This document shows, one piece after another, positions 23,050-34,071 of a stretch of DNA of 64,000 nucleotides. The stretch comes from Rhynochetos jubatus (lineage: Eukaryota; Chordata; Aves; Eurypygiformes; Rhynochetidae), in assembly GCA_027574665.1 (NCBI GenBank), contig CM050655.1, positions 10,163,170 to 10,227,169 on the forward strand, read 5' to 3'. Each line of letters opens with the position of its first letter. Position 1 is the stretch's first letter. The notes under the pieces were generated by a model. It searched no databases and was not told where the DNA came from. It worked only from the letters and a program-made list of their open reading frames with translations. A program made the translations under genes and the position numbers.

Positions 23050-26000
23050 GACGGCCAACCCCCAGGATGCCAACGGCAGAACACCAGGCACAGGGCGAGC
23101 TAGCCAGTGAGCACCTGAAGAAAGAGCCTGCGGGAGACCCGAGGTCTTTTTAGAGACCAGGATGGTGGGGATGAGGTTAGGAAATACTGAAGGGTCAGCT
23201 TTACTACTATGAAATAAGTAAAAAAAAAAAAAAATTATATGCTTTCATCACAGGCAAATATCACAAATCTCTGATTCTTCTGAGACCATTTGTCATCTTT
23301 CCCTTCATATTTCTAAAGCAACCAGCATGACAATGACTGATAAACTTTTTATTATTATTCATATTGAAGATAAGTAAAAAAAGGCTTGGGGAAGTAATCA
23401 TGTCTTTTCTTCTCCCCACAAAAACTAAGAAAAATTATTCAGAACCCTTTTGAAATCCATTATAGTAAAGCAGCAATGAGGGGGGAAAAAAAAGTCACTG
23501 CCTTCTTTATAGCATCTTGTAAGCCTGAGTCAATCCTAGCTTCATCTGATGATTTTCATTGCAAGAGATGGACTTATATTTTTGGAAATGGCTTTGTTCT
23601 TCATTTAAATGTCCATGGAAACATACTAGTAATCAGGGAACTGGTTTAGATCCCAAAGAAGAGATATAGAGCAAGTTTCCAATGCAATACATCTGACAGT
23701 AATTAATTGGAGAGTATCAAAGTGCACCTGTTTATCTGAGAAGCTTTGTGTATGTCTTGGATACAAATAAGTTAAGATAGGAGATATGAAAAAGTCAATT
23801 TTGGTTGAGCAGATGGGTTCAGCCTATATCCCCCAGATACCCAATTTATATTTGGAAACACCTTCAATTAAAATAGTGCAGTTCATGCCTAGCAGTGACT
23901 TGCATAGGTAATACAACTACACAGAAATGCAGTTTCTCTGTAGCGGTTACTGAGATTCTTGTGCTTCATTGCAAGCTTTATTTCCTTTGCTTTTTAAATA
24001 AATACCTTTTGGCTCAGTTGTTCCAGAAGACCATAAATGCTATAATATTTAATAGAATAAAAATAAACAAACAAGCATTACTAACCATAATAAATAAAGT
24101 TTTTCTACAAATAATTAAAAAAAAATCTCCTTATAATACTTCCAGCATACTAAAGAATACACTGTAGTGATATTGTTTCTAAACCTTAATTAGTAATGGT
24201 AGCATTAGAACAGGGATTAAAAGAAAAATTTCCAGGTCACAGTGCAACATCCCAACTCTAGATGAAGAGTCATAAAACTAAGACATTTTGGACTAAGAAT
24301 CTTAAAGAGAAAACAAATTGGTTGCAGAAAACTGAGTAAGAACTGTTAGTTTACTTTTCTCATTTAATACAGGATAATTAGAGTTTCTAAATGTCATTCC
24401 AAAGTGAAATATGAAATTCTTCCTACTTTAAATGGTAAAATGGGACTTTAAAGAAATTACATGACATACTTTTTCAAATCAGAAACACCGCTGAACCTGA
24501 CCCTCTCTTACTGAAGATCATTCTCCATGAAGAATTTGTACTTTTAATAGAAAAGGGTTTGCCAGAAATTCTATATTCTTCCTTTTTCTGAACATCTTCC
24601 TAGAAATATGCATGTACACATTTTTTTAAAAACACTTAAGGGGCTGAGTCATTATCTTTCAGCGATCTCTACCTCACGTCAATGACGCATTAATTTCCCT
24701 ACACTTGCAACAGCAGCTGTCAATTCCAGATCTAGGCACATATTAGCTTCGTACAAGTGATTAATGAACCACCAGCATAACGTGCTTTTATCATCCACGA
24801 TTCTTGATAATTCGCTCTGTGTATTACCTCATTCTTGGTCTACACTCTATAAACATATTACTAGAAGACCTCACTCAGTAGGGACATTTTTTCAAGCTAT
24901 CACGCACTGTTACGTTAAAACATGAAGCCTGATATTTCCTTGTTACTCTCCTGCAGAGCTGCATTGCTAAGAACTGTTATTCTTCCCTCCGTGGTACTGA
25001 TGAAGCACAAGTAAGTATTGAAAGGCTATCATGAGACTGGATGGTATTTTAACTGTTCTGGGCTACTCCAGTAGTATAAGCCTATAAATCTGGCATATTT
25101 GGTTTCAACCTCCCACAAAAGATAGGCTAACTTGGTCATATAAATCTCTATGCTCTCCTACTCAGATGTCTGGTCATTAGTGTGAGATAGCTATCCAGGG
25201 CTCTTGTTCCCCACAAACTGTAATATTTCACTTGTGATCTCTGTGCACACAATATGAGATAGTCTTTTCTTGACCTCTACCTCAGTTCCTCCACATACTC
25301 AATAACTTGACATAATAAAGCAAAAAAAATAGAGGGAGAAAAAAAACAAAAGAGAGGAGGGGAAAAAAAAAAAAGACAATATCTCAGAGTAAATTCCCAA
25401 ATACCATCCACAACTGAGTTCCACTTTCAGTTGCTAGTAGGACATTTCTTGTAAACAGGAGTAAATATGTCCCAAACCTTCACCAGCTTTTAGCACACAC
25501 CCATACAGTTGATGAATGCTAAGTAGGTGGTGTACGTGACATTTTGCACAATATAGTTTGATAATAAACCAAACTGAAATAGGCTAAGAATATATTTTAA
25601 AGTTTGTAGTGCACTAGTTGCCTGTTACTTAGGTCACAGATGATCAGGAAAAAGCTAGACTGAAGAAAACCTACATAAAAGTTTAGTGTTAATCAGGTGA
25701 AACACTGGCGATGAAAAAAATTATAAAAGAAGAGTGGAAGAAGAGGAACTATACACTGCAGCTTCTCCTGGCAACACAGCTGTAATGTCCTTGAGTAACT
25801 ACTGCAATATATGTAAAACTGCCTATTGTTTTAGCCTTAATCATTTCAATGTAATGCCTTGGGATTTCTGTTTAATCTTATTCCCATTTTATAGGTAATG
25901 CTTATTATATTCAATCTCCATTGCTGTTCCATTTAATGCATATTCCTCTGAATGATGCATGAAAGTACAGTATATGGAACTCTTCCAAAAGCATTCAGTA

Positions 26001-27685
26001 AGAATTTACTTTTCAAAGCTGAAATGTCACATACTATTTATAAACGTGGTAACTGTTGACCATTTAACTACGTGGCACAGTGGTGACACCGGATAATTGC
26101 ACAGCTGTCAGAAAGCAACATTTCCGTACAGACATAAATCTAATGTTAACTGAAGAACATAACCTCTCGCAAATCTTCTACTTAAAATTTTAACAAAGCC
26201 TCATGATGAGTTGACTTTGAAGATCTAATGAAATCTTTGAAAAGAATAACTGAATTTTGCTCACTTAGACACTGAATTACTTTTTGAAGGTAACCGGTTT
26301 GTAGATTTGTAATGTTCTATTAAAAACTCTCAGCTCTTTAGAGACAATTGTGAAATGCTTTGCTAAGAACTGTAGTCTGGAAAGAGCCGAAATTCAGAGA
26401 ACAAACTAAAATTTATCAAAACTGGCCTGCATTTGGAGACTGGAGGTTTTTTTGGTTGGTTTGCTTCGGTTCTCCCTCCTGCCTCCCATTAAGAGAAGAA
26501 ATTGTCACAATTTAGCAGTTTTTCTGTTTGTTTGGAAAGCCTACATGGGCTTGACTAGACATAGGTATGAAGGTTGAAAATGACTTTTCAGGCACAGAGC
26601 CTGGGTAAATAAACCTATTTTCAGCACAGATGATTGTCTTCTAGTCTCATAATGAGCAGCCTTTCCGCAGTCAGGGTATAACACATTCCAGTATATACCA
26701 CTACTCTCACACACTGCTTTTTCTCAACTCTACCCAGAAACAAAAGCTTAAGCTACAACTTCAGCTGTCGCTGGAAGTTCAGTGTAACTTCATAGAGTCT
26801 GCACAGTTTGCCAGAGTTTGACCTTTTTGTAGGTAGAAACAGCAGATGGCAAGTATATCATTAAAGATAGATGCAAAGTTCTTAACATTCTAACATGCAC
26901 ACAACACCAAACAGTGAAAACATGACTTTTACATTCCTAATTTCCCCTTTTAAACAAAATATGCTTTGCCTTGACAGCATGATAGTTCCCAGAAGCATGG
27001 AACCCAAACTCTGAACTCAAAGAGCCAGCTACTGGGAAGAGACCACTTTGATTTTCATGATCTTATGGTTTTAATAATGATTCATTGCCTCTGGTACAAA
27101 GTTGCCAATCATACTGCAAAGCTGTTATTTTACTTAGTTTATTAGTTTTTAAACTCCATGAACTTGGAAAGGTACATCCATATCAAATGATACCCTCTCC
27201 GTTATCCATCTTTTTGTCCATTCACATACATGCAATCTCTTAACTTAAATTCCTTAAAAACCTGTCTGAACTCAAAGGAAAAAAGATGACACTAGCCTTG
27301 TCTCAGCCTCAAACATAATCACTTTCAAGCCAGTCCTTTTCTGCCTACAGCACTCTTATTTTAAATTGCAAAATAAATACATAAATAAAGCAAAATCCTT
27401 ACGGGTCTCAGGTTCTTCTTGTCAGTCGTAGTGCATTTTACATGCACACACAGTCACACAGGCTGTGTGAGCACTAAAGAACACCTTAAAGATCACCTTA
27501 ACCACCTCAAACCAGAAGACTATTCCTGATCAGCTTAGCCAAGAGGAAAGAATATTTGCTTTTCTTTATACCGCATGAGGATGCTTGGCTTCTCCATATC
27601 TGCCAAGCAGTAACTCTTTCAGGCTGCTCTAGGAGGACAGAAACCCTTGGGGATCAGTAACGGTGGTAATGGAAGGACTGACTAC

Positions 27686-27735
27686 CTCTCTTTGTACGTC
27701 CACTGTCTTAAGGAGTTCACGCAAAGCCTTACAGG
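27686..27735 (-). CDS. Probable internal coding exon, 50 nt, unidentified gene
   Basis: On the minus strand the acceptor CCTTTGCTTAACTTGTTTAG precedes a 50-base segment closed by the donor GAG|GTAGTC, which is weaker than those of the neighbouring exons. Read with two bases completing a codon from the previous exon (phase 1 in), it gives CKALRELLKTVDVQRE and ends in phase 0, as exon 20411-20482 requires. The peptide is a good amphipathic helix. A second frame is also open, so frame fit is the deciding argument. If the microexon at 48127-48150 is real, the split codon is GCC (Ala). A plus-strand open frame of 122 codons at 27663-28031 overlaps it but has no support. Confidence 0.55.
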
Positions 27736-29239
27736 CTAAACAAGTTAAGCAAAGGCAGCAGTCACCTAGCACAGTGTACATTTACAGCACACACCAAGGG
27801 GAAGCAGGCACAAATAAGTTTACTTTTTGCTCACAGATTTTTCTTCCAAGCAGGTGTTCAAATATTCACCATTTAGGTCAAAACCCACAATGTTTTGCAC
27901 CAGGACTTTCTCAAAGCTTGCAGAGATGCACTGGAACCCCCATGGTTATCTTGTTACCAGCGGTCTTTATCAACTTTATCTTTGGCAGCAATAATGATAT
28001 TAAAAATACATATAACAGTAATGGGGCATGAGCAGACTTGACTGGAAAACACAGTTTTCCTAAATGCTTGCACAGTTATTCAGGAAAGCATGGCAAAGTT
28101 ATTAATTTAAAAATTCGTATTTCATCCTTTGAAACAATTTCTACTTCATCTAACACAAGCTCACATAGTGTTTGCAAAGATACAGACAAATGGGTTTTTG
28201 AGAATTAACCTTTCTATACTGTCTGGAGCAACAGCTTATCTTCTGACTCCAGGGAAACCAGCATTCATTACAGATTACGCCTCGATTCTGTTCTTGAAAC
28301 CAAATAATTTCTACCATTTTAACTACTCCATTTTTCTTCCCATTGTTTCTGAGGTAGAATTTAGACAAAACACAGGTTTGTGTTACACTTTCCATGTACC
28401 TGAGTTTCCATACAAATCCAGAGAAAAAAACACAGCAAAACTAACAGGTTTTGCATTATAAATTCCGAGCCTGTGTGACTTGTGATACACTATCCTTAGC
28501 ACGGATTTCTATCATTCCATCCATGCACGTATGCAAGGATTCATAGGGGAAGCTTCCATTACATCTAATTAAGGTAGCTTACACCTCACTGACAAAAAAT
28601 AAAGTACACTATATGGTAAATCATCTATGCAGAACAACTGATACAGAGGGCTATAAGTCTATGTTTAAAGACTCTTATGACCTGCTGAGGGGGTAAAACA
28701 ACCAACAGTCCCCAAATATTATGGATGAACACAGGTTTTAACTTAACAATTGTGTTTGTGACAAACTATAACTAAAAAAAACAAAACTTGTTTCAACGTG
28801 TATCGCATGAAAATGGATTCAGATTTCAGACTAATATGTGAAAGCATCCAACAAATGTTAATTTCTTTTTCTGAAGATGAAGTGAAAGCAACATGTTGTT
28901 TAACAATACAAAAAATAGTGCTGACCTGGGAATTTGGCATGAAATCTGTCCTCCCTGAGGGAAAATCCATGGGAGATGGAAACAGGAACCAAGCTTATTA
29001 GTTGATAATAGCTTTGTTCATAAAGTCTGTGGTGTGGTCAAATTGACCGGCTGGCAGAACCTACTCAAAAGCCCAGTGAGCTTAAGTAAGACAAAGGCCA
29101 TGTATTTGAGAGCATATTGTAGGTATCATCGCTTATGCCTGAGGAGCAGTTCAAATGTAAATCTTAAAAAAAAAAAATTACTTAAGGAAAATTTTAAACC
29201 AGTATCTTGGAAAGTCAATAAGCAGAAGGTATCAAAATA

Positions 29240-30215
29240 GGAAGTTTGAGAGTTACAGGTAATGACAGAGAGGAGGAAAAAACATGACATTAGAATGGAC
29301 TTTATTTTTTATAAAGGGTACATCTGTTTTTACAGGAGACTCAAAAGAATGTGTCAAATAAACATTACTAGCTAAAAAAAACCAACAAAACAAAAAAAAC
29401 AACCACATCCTTAAGTGGTGGAAACACTGATGGAAACATAACACCATCACCTGATAGAAATCATGGAAGAGAAGAACTAAGGACTAGAGATGGACCTGGA
29501 GACATGGAAGAAATTCAGATTTTTTTTTAAGAGAACACACAGAAGAGAAAAACATTAATTTGACATGATGTGAGCTGTAAATACCAGCAAACAGAAAGAC
29601 CTGCAGCATGTGAGAACAAAGATAAGACAGAGGAGTGATCAAACATGGCAAGAAAGAGTTAGCTGCACAGAGAAACAGAAATGCTGCACAGAGCAGACAG
29701 ACAGGCAAAAAAGCACAAAGAGACCACACGAACCCCACAAGCACAGAGCAACATAAAATCCAAGGGCTGAGACCTATGAATGATGAGGACAACATACAGA
29801 AGATTAAAAAACATAAATGAAGAAGAGGGGAAAGGGGACAGGGGAGGTAGGAAGTAATCACAAAACAGATGAAGGAAAAATAAATTTGAAAAGATTGGGG
29901 ATTCACACAATCCCAGGAACTGTTGAATTGCATGAGGGACAAATTGACTGGCCTGTCATCAGAGAGCACTGAAGGAAGAGGTCAGCAAGTTAGGACATGA
30001 AACATGGCCTTGAGGCAGAAAAGAACTAAGACAGAAGGAAAAAGAAAAAGATCTTTCTTCACTTAGGTCAAGTGTCATTATAAAGTTACTGCTGGATACA
30101 GTAATATTTACAGAGAGGTGAGATGCACAGTGCACACTGAAGTAGGATGCAGCTAATGAAGAGGAACAGGCAGATAAAAGACGTGGTAAAAAGAACCATT
30201 CAGTAAATGTAACCA
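29240..30215 (+). other. Purine-rich kilobase with strand asymmetry
   Basis: The plus strand here is strongly rich in A and G (for example AGAGGGGAAAGGGGACAGGG near 29824). As a result, the minus strand shows long open frames rich in Phe, Leu, Ser and Cys, including one of 161 codons at 29484-29969 that looks like a multi-span membrane protein. I read this as a composition effect and not a gene: there is no acceptor and donor pair or codon structure to support it. Its origin (old repeat, or transcription-linked skew) is not clear. Confidence 0.6.
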
Positions 30216-31291
30216 CCGAAAAGTATTCTCATTAAAATAAGCCTTTCTTAGGTGATTCTTTCAGATAAGATTTCCAGAGCTGGCCTTGAGGGACCAAGTC
30301 TGAAACTACTAGAAGAAAATTAAACATTAAAGAGCACACAGGGCCCACCAGTCTCTAAAATGACTTTTAATTTGTGAGACTATAAAAATATTTTAATAGG
30401 GATATATTAACAGCCACATCCAAACAGCAAGGGCAGTGCAAGATGTAAACCAGCAATAATATGATGACATATATGATGATGTTTAGTCAGAAATGGAATT
30501 ATATTTATAGCAAAATAACAGAAAATGAAGAAATAAACAGGGACATCATGATAAAACAGACCGAATCTCTGTAATGGTCAGAAGTGTAATAAAGGAAAGA
30601 AAGACTTCACGGGATAGTGGCTCTACAGTTAAAGTTGAATAAAGAAGAATAACACCTATTAAAAAGTTCTGCAAAGGTGTTGTGCATTTAATGCATTTTA
30701 AAATCTTAAAGTCACGGTGAAAAAACAAAACAAAGAACAAACGAACAAAAACACCACCACAAACAAAAACAAACCCTCTTGATTTTCTTGGATAGTGCAT
30801 CATGAGTTAAATGAAGTTAAGTACAGACCAGGTTCCTACCTTCATAATACAGGACCTTAAAGAAATTCCAAATTTGCTCTGTCATCCTTAGATTTTGAAC
30901 TTTTCAGTTATTCCATTTTCTCAACAATTACTCCTTTTAAACCTGAGAGTTTTAGTTGGTTATTTAATATTATCAGCAATGATCTCGACAAAAACTATTA
31001 AAGGAACTAGCTATGACAAAAAGCTAGGAAGGATGATAAATACAGAGGTATTTAGAGAGCATTTAAAAAGATGACGACTGGTTCTGAAACCAGGTAGCAT
31101 AATTATGGTGAAAGTCACTACTACGAAAAATAAGGTCATGCACTCAGAGAACAACAAAAAAAATGTACTATTATTTGAAACCTGATCAGTTTGAAAAACA
31201 CCAGAGGCATATTGGAGGTTTATTGTCTGTGATCTAACAATTTGTGCACCCATGAACAATTAGATCCTAGGCTATATCAGCTGAAATGTCG

Positions 31292-32106
31292 TCAGTTGTG
31301 CTGGGTTCAGTCAGGAAAGGGCTAACTCCCTTTACTCTGGTTGCCAGGGAACTCTGTTGCTGGACAGTAAGTGAAAACATTGATAAGGCCTCAGCTGGTG
31401 CTGGGGATGGCCTGTACTGAACTCAAGGTCTTTTGTCCGCTTCGGATACTGTAGCAGACCCAGAATAACCAAGGAAGTATTTCATCCCATAGTCCATCAT
31501 GTTCCGGTCTCTTTGGGTGGGGAAGAGGGTCCGGTAGCCATTACTCTGCCCTTCTCTCTCTCTCCCTTACTCCCTTGCTCGTCTCTCCGGGCACTTGCTA
31601 ACCCTCCTGCGTTAGCTGCTTTGCCAGCTCCTGTGCTGGCTCCTTCGTGTGGGAGCTGGTGGATTGTTTTGAGTTTTCTGGCCGTGTTATCAGTGATAAG
31701 GTTTGCTCGAAATCTGCTGCGTAGGCTCCCGGGCTCCGGCCTTCAGGCCGCAGCTCTCGGGCTGCGATCGCTCTCAGGCTGTGGGTCTCGGGCTCTCGGG
31801 GTCTGATTTTCATTCCTCAACATCTGGGTGTGCATTGGTCAGTGGATGGTGGGGAATTGTATCATATTGTATCATATTGTATATATTGTACTATATGTTT
31901 CATTTTCTACTATTTTAAGTATTTATTAGTAGTAGTACCTGTATGTATTGATTGAGATTTAATTAGTAAATAGTTCTTATCTCAATTTTACGAGCTTCCT
32001 TATTTCTTTTTCCTCCGATTCTTCCCCTCCACTGGAGGAGGGGAGGGGGATTTGTGAGAGCAGCTTCGTGGTATTTTGCTAGCCGGAGTTAAACCACGAC
32101 ATCAGT
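31292..32106 (+). mobile_element. Solo LTR of an avian endogenous retrovirus (LTR 31297-32101, with 5-bp target duplication)
   Basis: The element begins TGTGCTGGGTTCAGTCAGGA and ends AGTTAAACCACGACA, a typical avian LTR of about 805 bases. The 5-base duplication TCAGT lies at 31292-31296 and 32102-32106, and both copies are still identical, which points to a fairly recent insertion. No internal retroviral genes are present, so it is a solo LTR. The middle (31510-31800) is GC-richer and could contain the former promoter region. Open frames at 31513-31806 (+), 31598-31813 (-) and 31703-31918 (+) lie inside the LTR and are not genes. A run of TATTGTATCA-like units sits at 31857-31900. The motif CTCCACTGGAGGAGGGG near the 3' end is shared with the LTR at 10117-10609. 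Confidence 0.9.
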
Positions 32107-32771
32107 AGAGTAAGAAATAGTAATACCAACAGAGACTCCTGTAGTCAATAGCAGGTTGAGAGCAAAGTTTGAATTCAGGTACTTTAGTACTATTTTAAGT
32201 ACCTCAGGAGAATAAAAACCCAAAACATCCCAACTGCTAAACTCACATGGCCATGCCAGCACAAAGACATATGGATACAAGGTAGGAATGCAGATATATT
32301 CTGGCTGAGAACACAAAGGTTTCTAAGCATTATGGTGAGATTCTAAATTAACCTCTCAATGGTACTGGCAGGCCAAAATACATGTAGTTCAATTTCAAGA
32401 GAGTGCATGATCATCTTATGACAGCGATTATGAAATATATATTCATGTATTATGGTGGCCTCTGCTCTCAGGGGTCAGGAGCAAGTAAGCCAGCAGTTCA
32501 TTTCTCATCTTGTACCACTGAGACAGTACAGAAACCTAGCAGCAGCCTCCTAGGTTTTATGAGAAAGACACAAAAATATGCACTTTATACATTTCAGACT
32601 ACAGCAGAGCTGAAAGAGTTAATATCGAGTCCCTGTTTTTATTAGTGACTCAGGAATTCAAGGTTGAATATCTCAGACATTCCAAATTACATCTCCTGGA
32701 ACTTGGCAAGCATCTTGTCAGCTTCAATGCAATTTGTTTTTCCAAACCCAAATTGTTTTTCAAAGATTAAG

Positions 32772-32816
32772 GTGTTCTAATTTTTTAAGCATTGTGTTCT
32801 AATTTTTTTAAGCATT
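32772..32816 (+). repeat. Perfect-type tandem duplication of a 22-base unit
   Basis: GTGTTCTAATTTTTTAAGC followed by ATT (32772-32793) is directly repeated at 32794-32816 with one extra T in the T run. It is a recent local slippage or duplication event between the two LTRs. Confidence 0.9.
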
Positions 32817-33482
32817 AAGTACAAAAGCAGCAATCCTTTACCATTGTGATAAAGATTGTCTACCATAATCTTTATTATTTACTAAAGCCTGACTGTCAAA
32901 GAAAAGGAACTAATTTTTCAGAGTCTATTTAGGGAGCTGAATTGCTGTATTCTGAATTTAGGGCTGAGAAAAGAAGACTGATTACTTCAACTCTGAAGAA
33001 CTCAGAAAATAAAAAGAAGATGGTATTCCATGGAAACCATACGATTCAAGAATTGATAATGTAATATGGGATGAATATTAGCTCCATTCAAGTTAAGGGT
33101 GACAAGATTTCATTCTCAGAAGTCTTGTCTCTCAAATACTACTCCAAATCCCCCAAAAGTGATAGGTGTGGAAGATTATATTAAGAGCCAGTTAGACCAT
33201 ATGATTTAGTAAAGTAACTCTGTTAACAGATCCTTACAAAATACTATCTATTACAAACATAAGCAAAGAAATCTTAGGCTGTACTTCCTTGATGAAATTA
33301 GGTATGACAGAGTTCTGGGAAGGGGAAAAACCCACACATCTTCTTCTGTATGTGGTGTTCATATCAGACTGGTAGCAGTCCCAAACTGGTGAGCCCCAAG
33401 ATGATATAAAAAGAGTTTTCAGTAGAACAGAGAAGAAAAAACAGATAATAACAACATAGTTATTATTAAAAACATAATGGAC

Positions 33483-34071
33483 TGTATTGGGTCTGGCTGA
33501 GACAGAGTTAATTCTCCCCAGAGCAGCCTTCAGCCTAGTGTGCTGCTTTCTATCAGTAGCTAGAAAGGTGTTGATAACACAATAGTGTTTTGGCTACTGT
33601 TGAGTAGGGCTCACCAAGCAGCAAGGCTGTTTTTTCAACACTGCACCCTGTCTTTCCCCCAGTAGGCTGGGGTGGGCAAGATCTTGGGAGGGGATAGCCA
33701 GGACAGATGACCCAAACTAACCAGAGGAATATTCCATCCCCTACGGTATCTGGCTCATCAAAAAGAATCTAGTAGAAAGGAGGAGGAAGGGGGACATTTG
33801 TTACTTAAGACTGTCTTCCAGAGCAACTACTTTGCGTATTGGAGCCCTACTTCCCAGGATGTAGCTGGACATCACCTGCAGATGAGAATAGAGAATAAAT
33901 CTTCGTGTACCTTTGCTTCCGCACTCAGCTTTTGCTTTATTCAACTGCCTTTTTCTTGACCTATGAGGGTTTTTTCCATCTTATTTTCTCCCCCACACCG
34001 TTCTGCTGAAGAGGGGAGAGATAAAGCGGCTTGCTTGGCACCTGGCCTCCAGCCAAGGTCAACCCGCCACA
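33483..34071 (+). mobile_element. Avian ERVL-type LTR, plus strand, without clear target duplication
   Basis: The element opens TGTATTGGGTCTGGCTGAGA followed by CAGAGTTAATTCTCCCCAGA and closes GGTCAACCCGCCACA. Inside are GACAGATGACCCAAACTAAC and GAATATTCCATCCCCTACGG, standard segments of bird ERVL LTRs. A poly-A signal AATAAA lies at 33894-33899 in the expected position. The copy is about 590 bases and lacks an internal region. I could not find a matching 5-base duplication on the two flanks, so either the ends have drifted or the element has suffered rearrangement. It belongs to a different family from the LTR 1.4 kb upstream, so the two are not a proviral pair. Confidence 0.85.

Larger units (their letters stand above)
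20483..27685. other. Probable intron (about 7.2 kb)
   Basis: AT-rich, with a diverged ancient repeat at 20565-20655, a short CAGC repeat at 23033-23049 and A tracts near 25320-25375. A splice-bounded 54-base segment on the plus strand at 24957-25010 is discussed under findings. The open frame at 20753-21046 (+, 97 codons) has no supporting context. A GC-richer patch lies at 22900-23150. Otherwise I see nothing. Confidence 0.5.

Noticed and set aside
29484-29969. 161-codon minus-strand frame resembling a multi-span membrane protein
   Set aside because: It is explained by the purine bias of the plus strand; no splice sites, promoter or codon structure support it.
31297-34071. The two plus-strand LTRs as a full-length provirus
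   Set aside because: They belong to different families, and the 1.4 kb between them lacks retroviral genes; one has its own target duplication.
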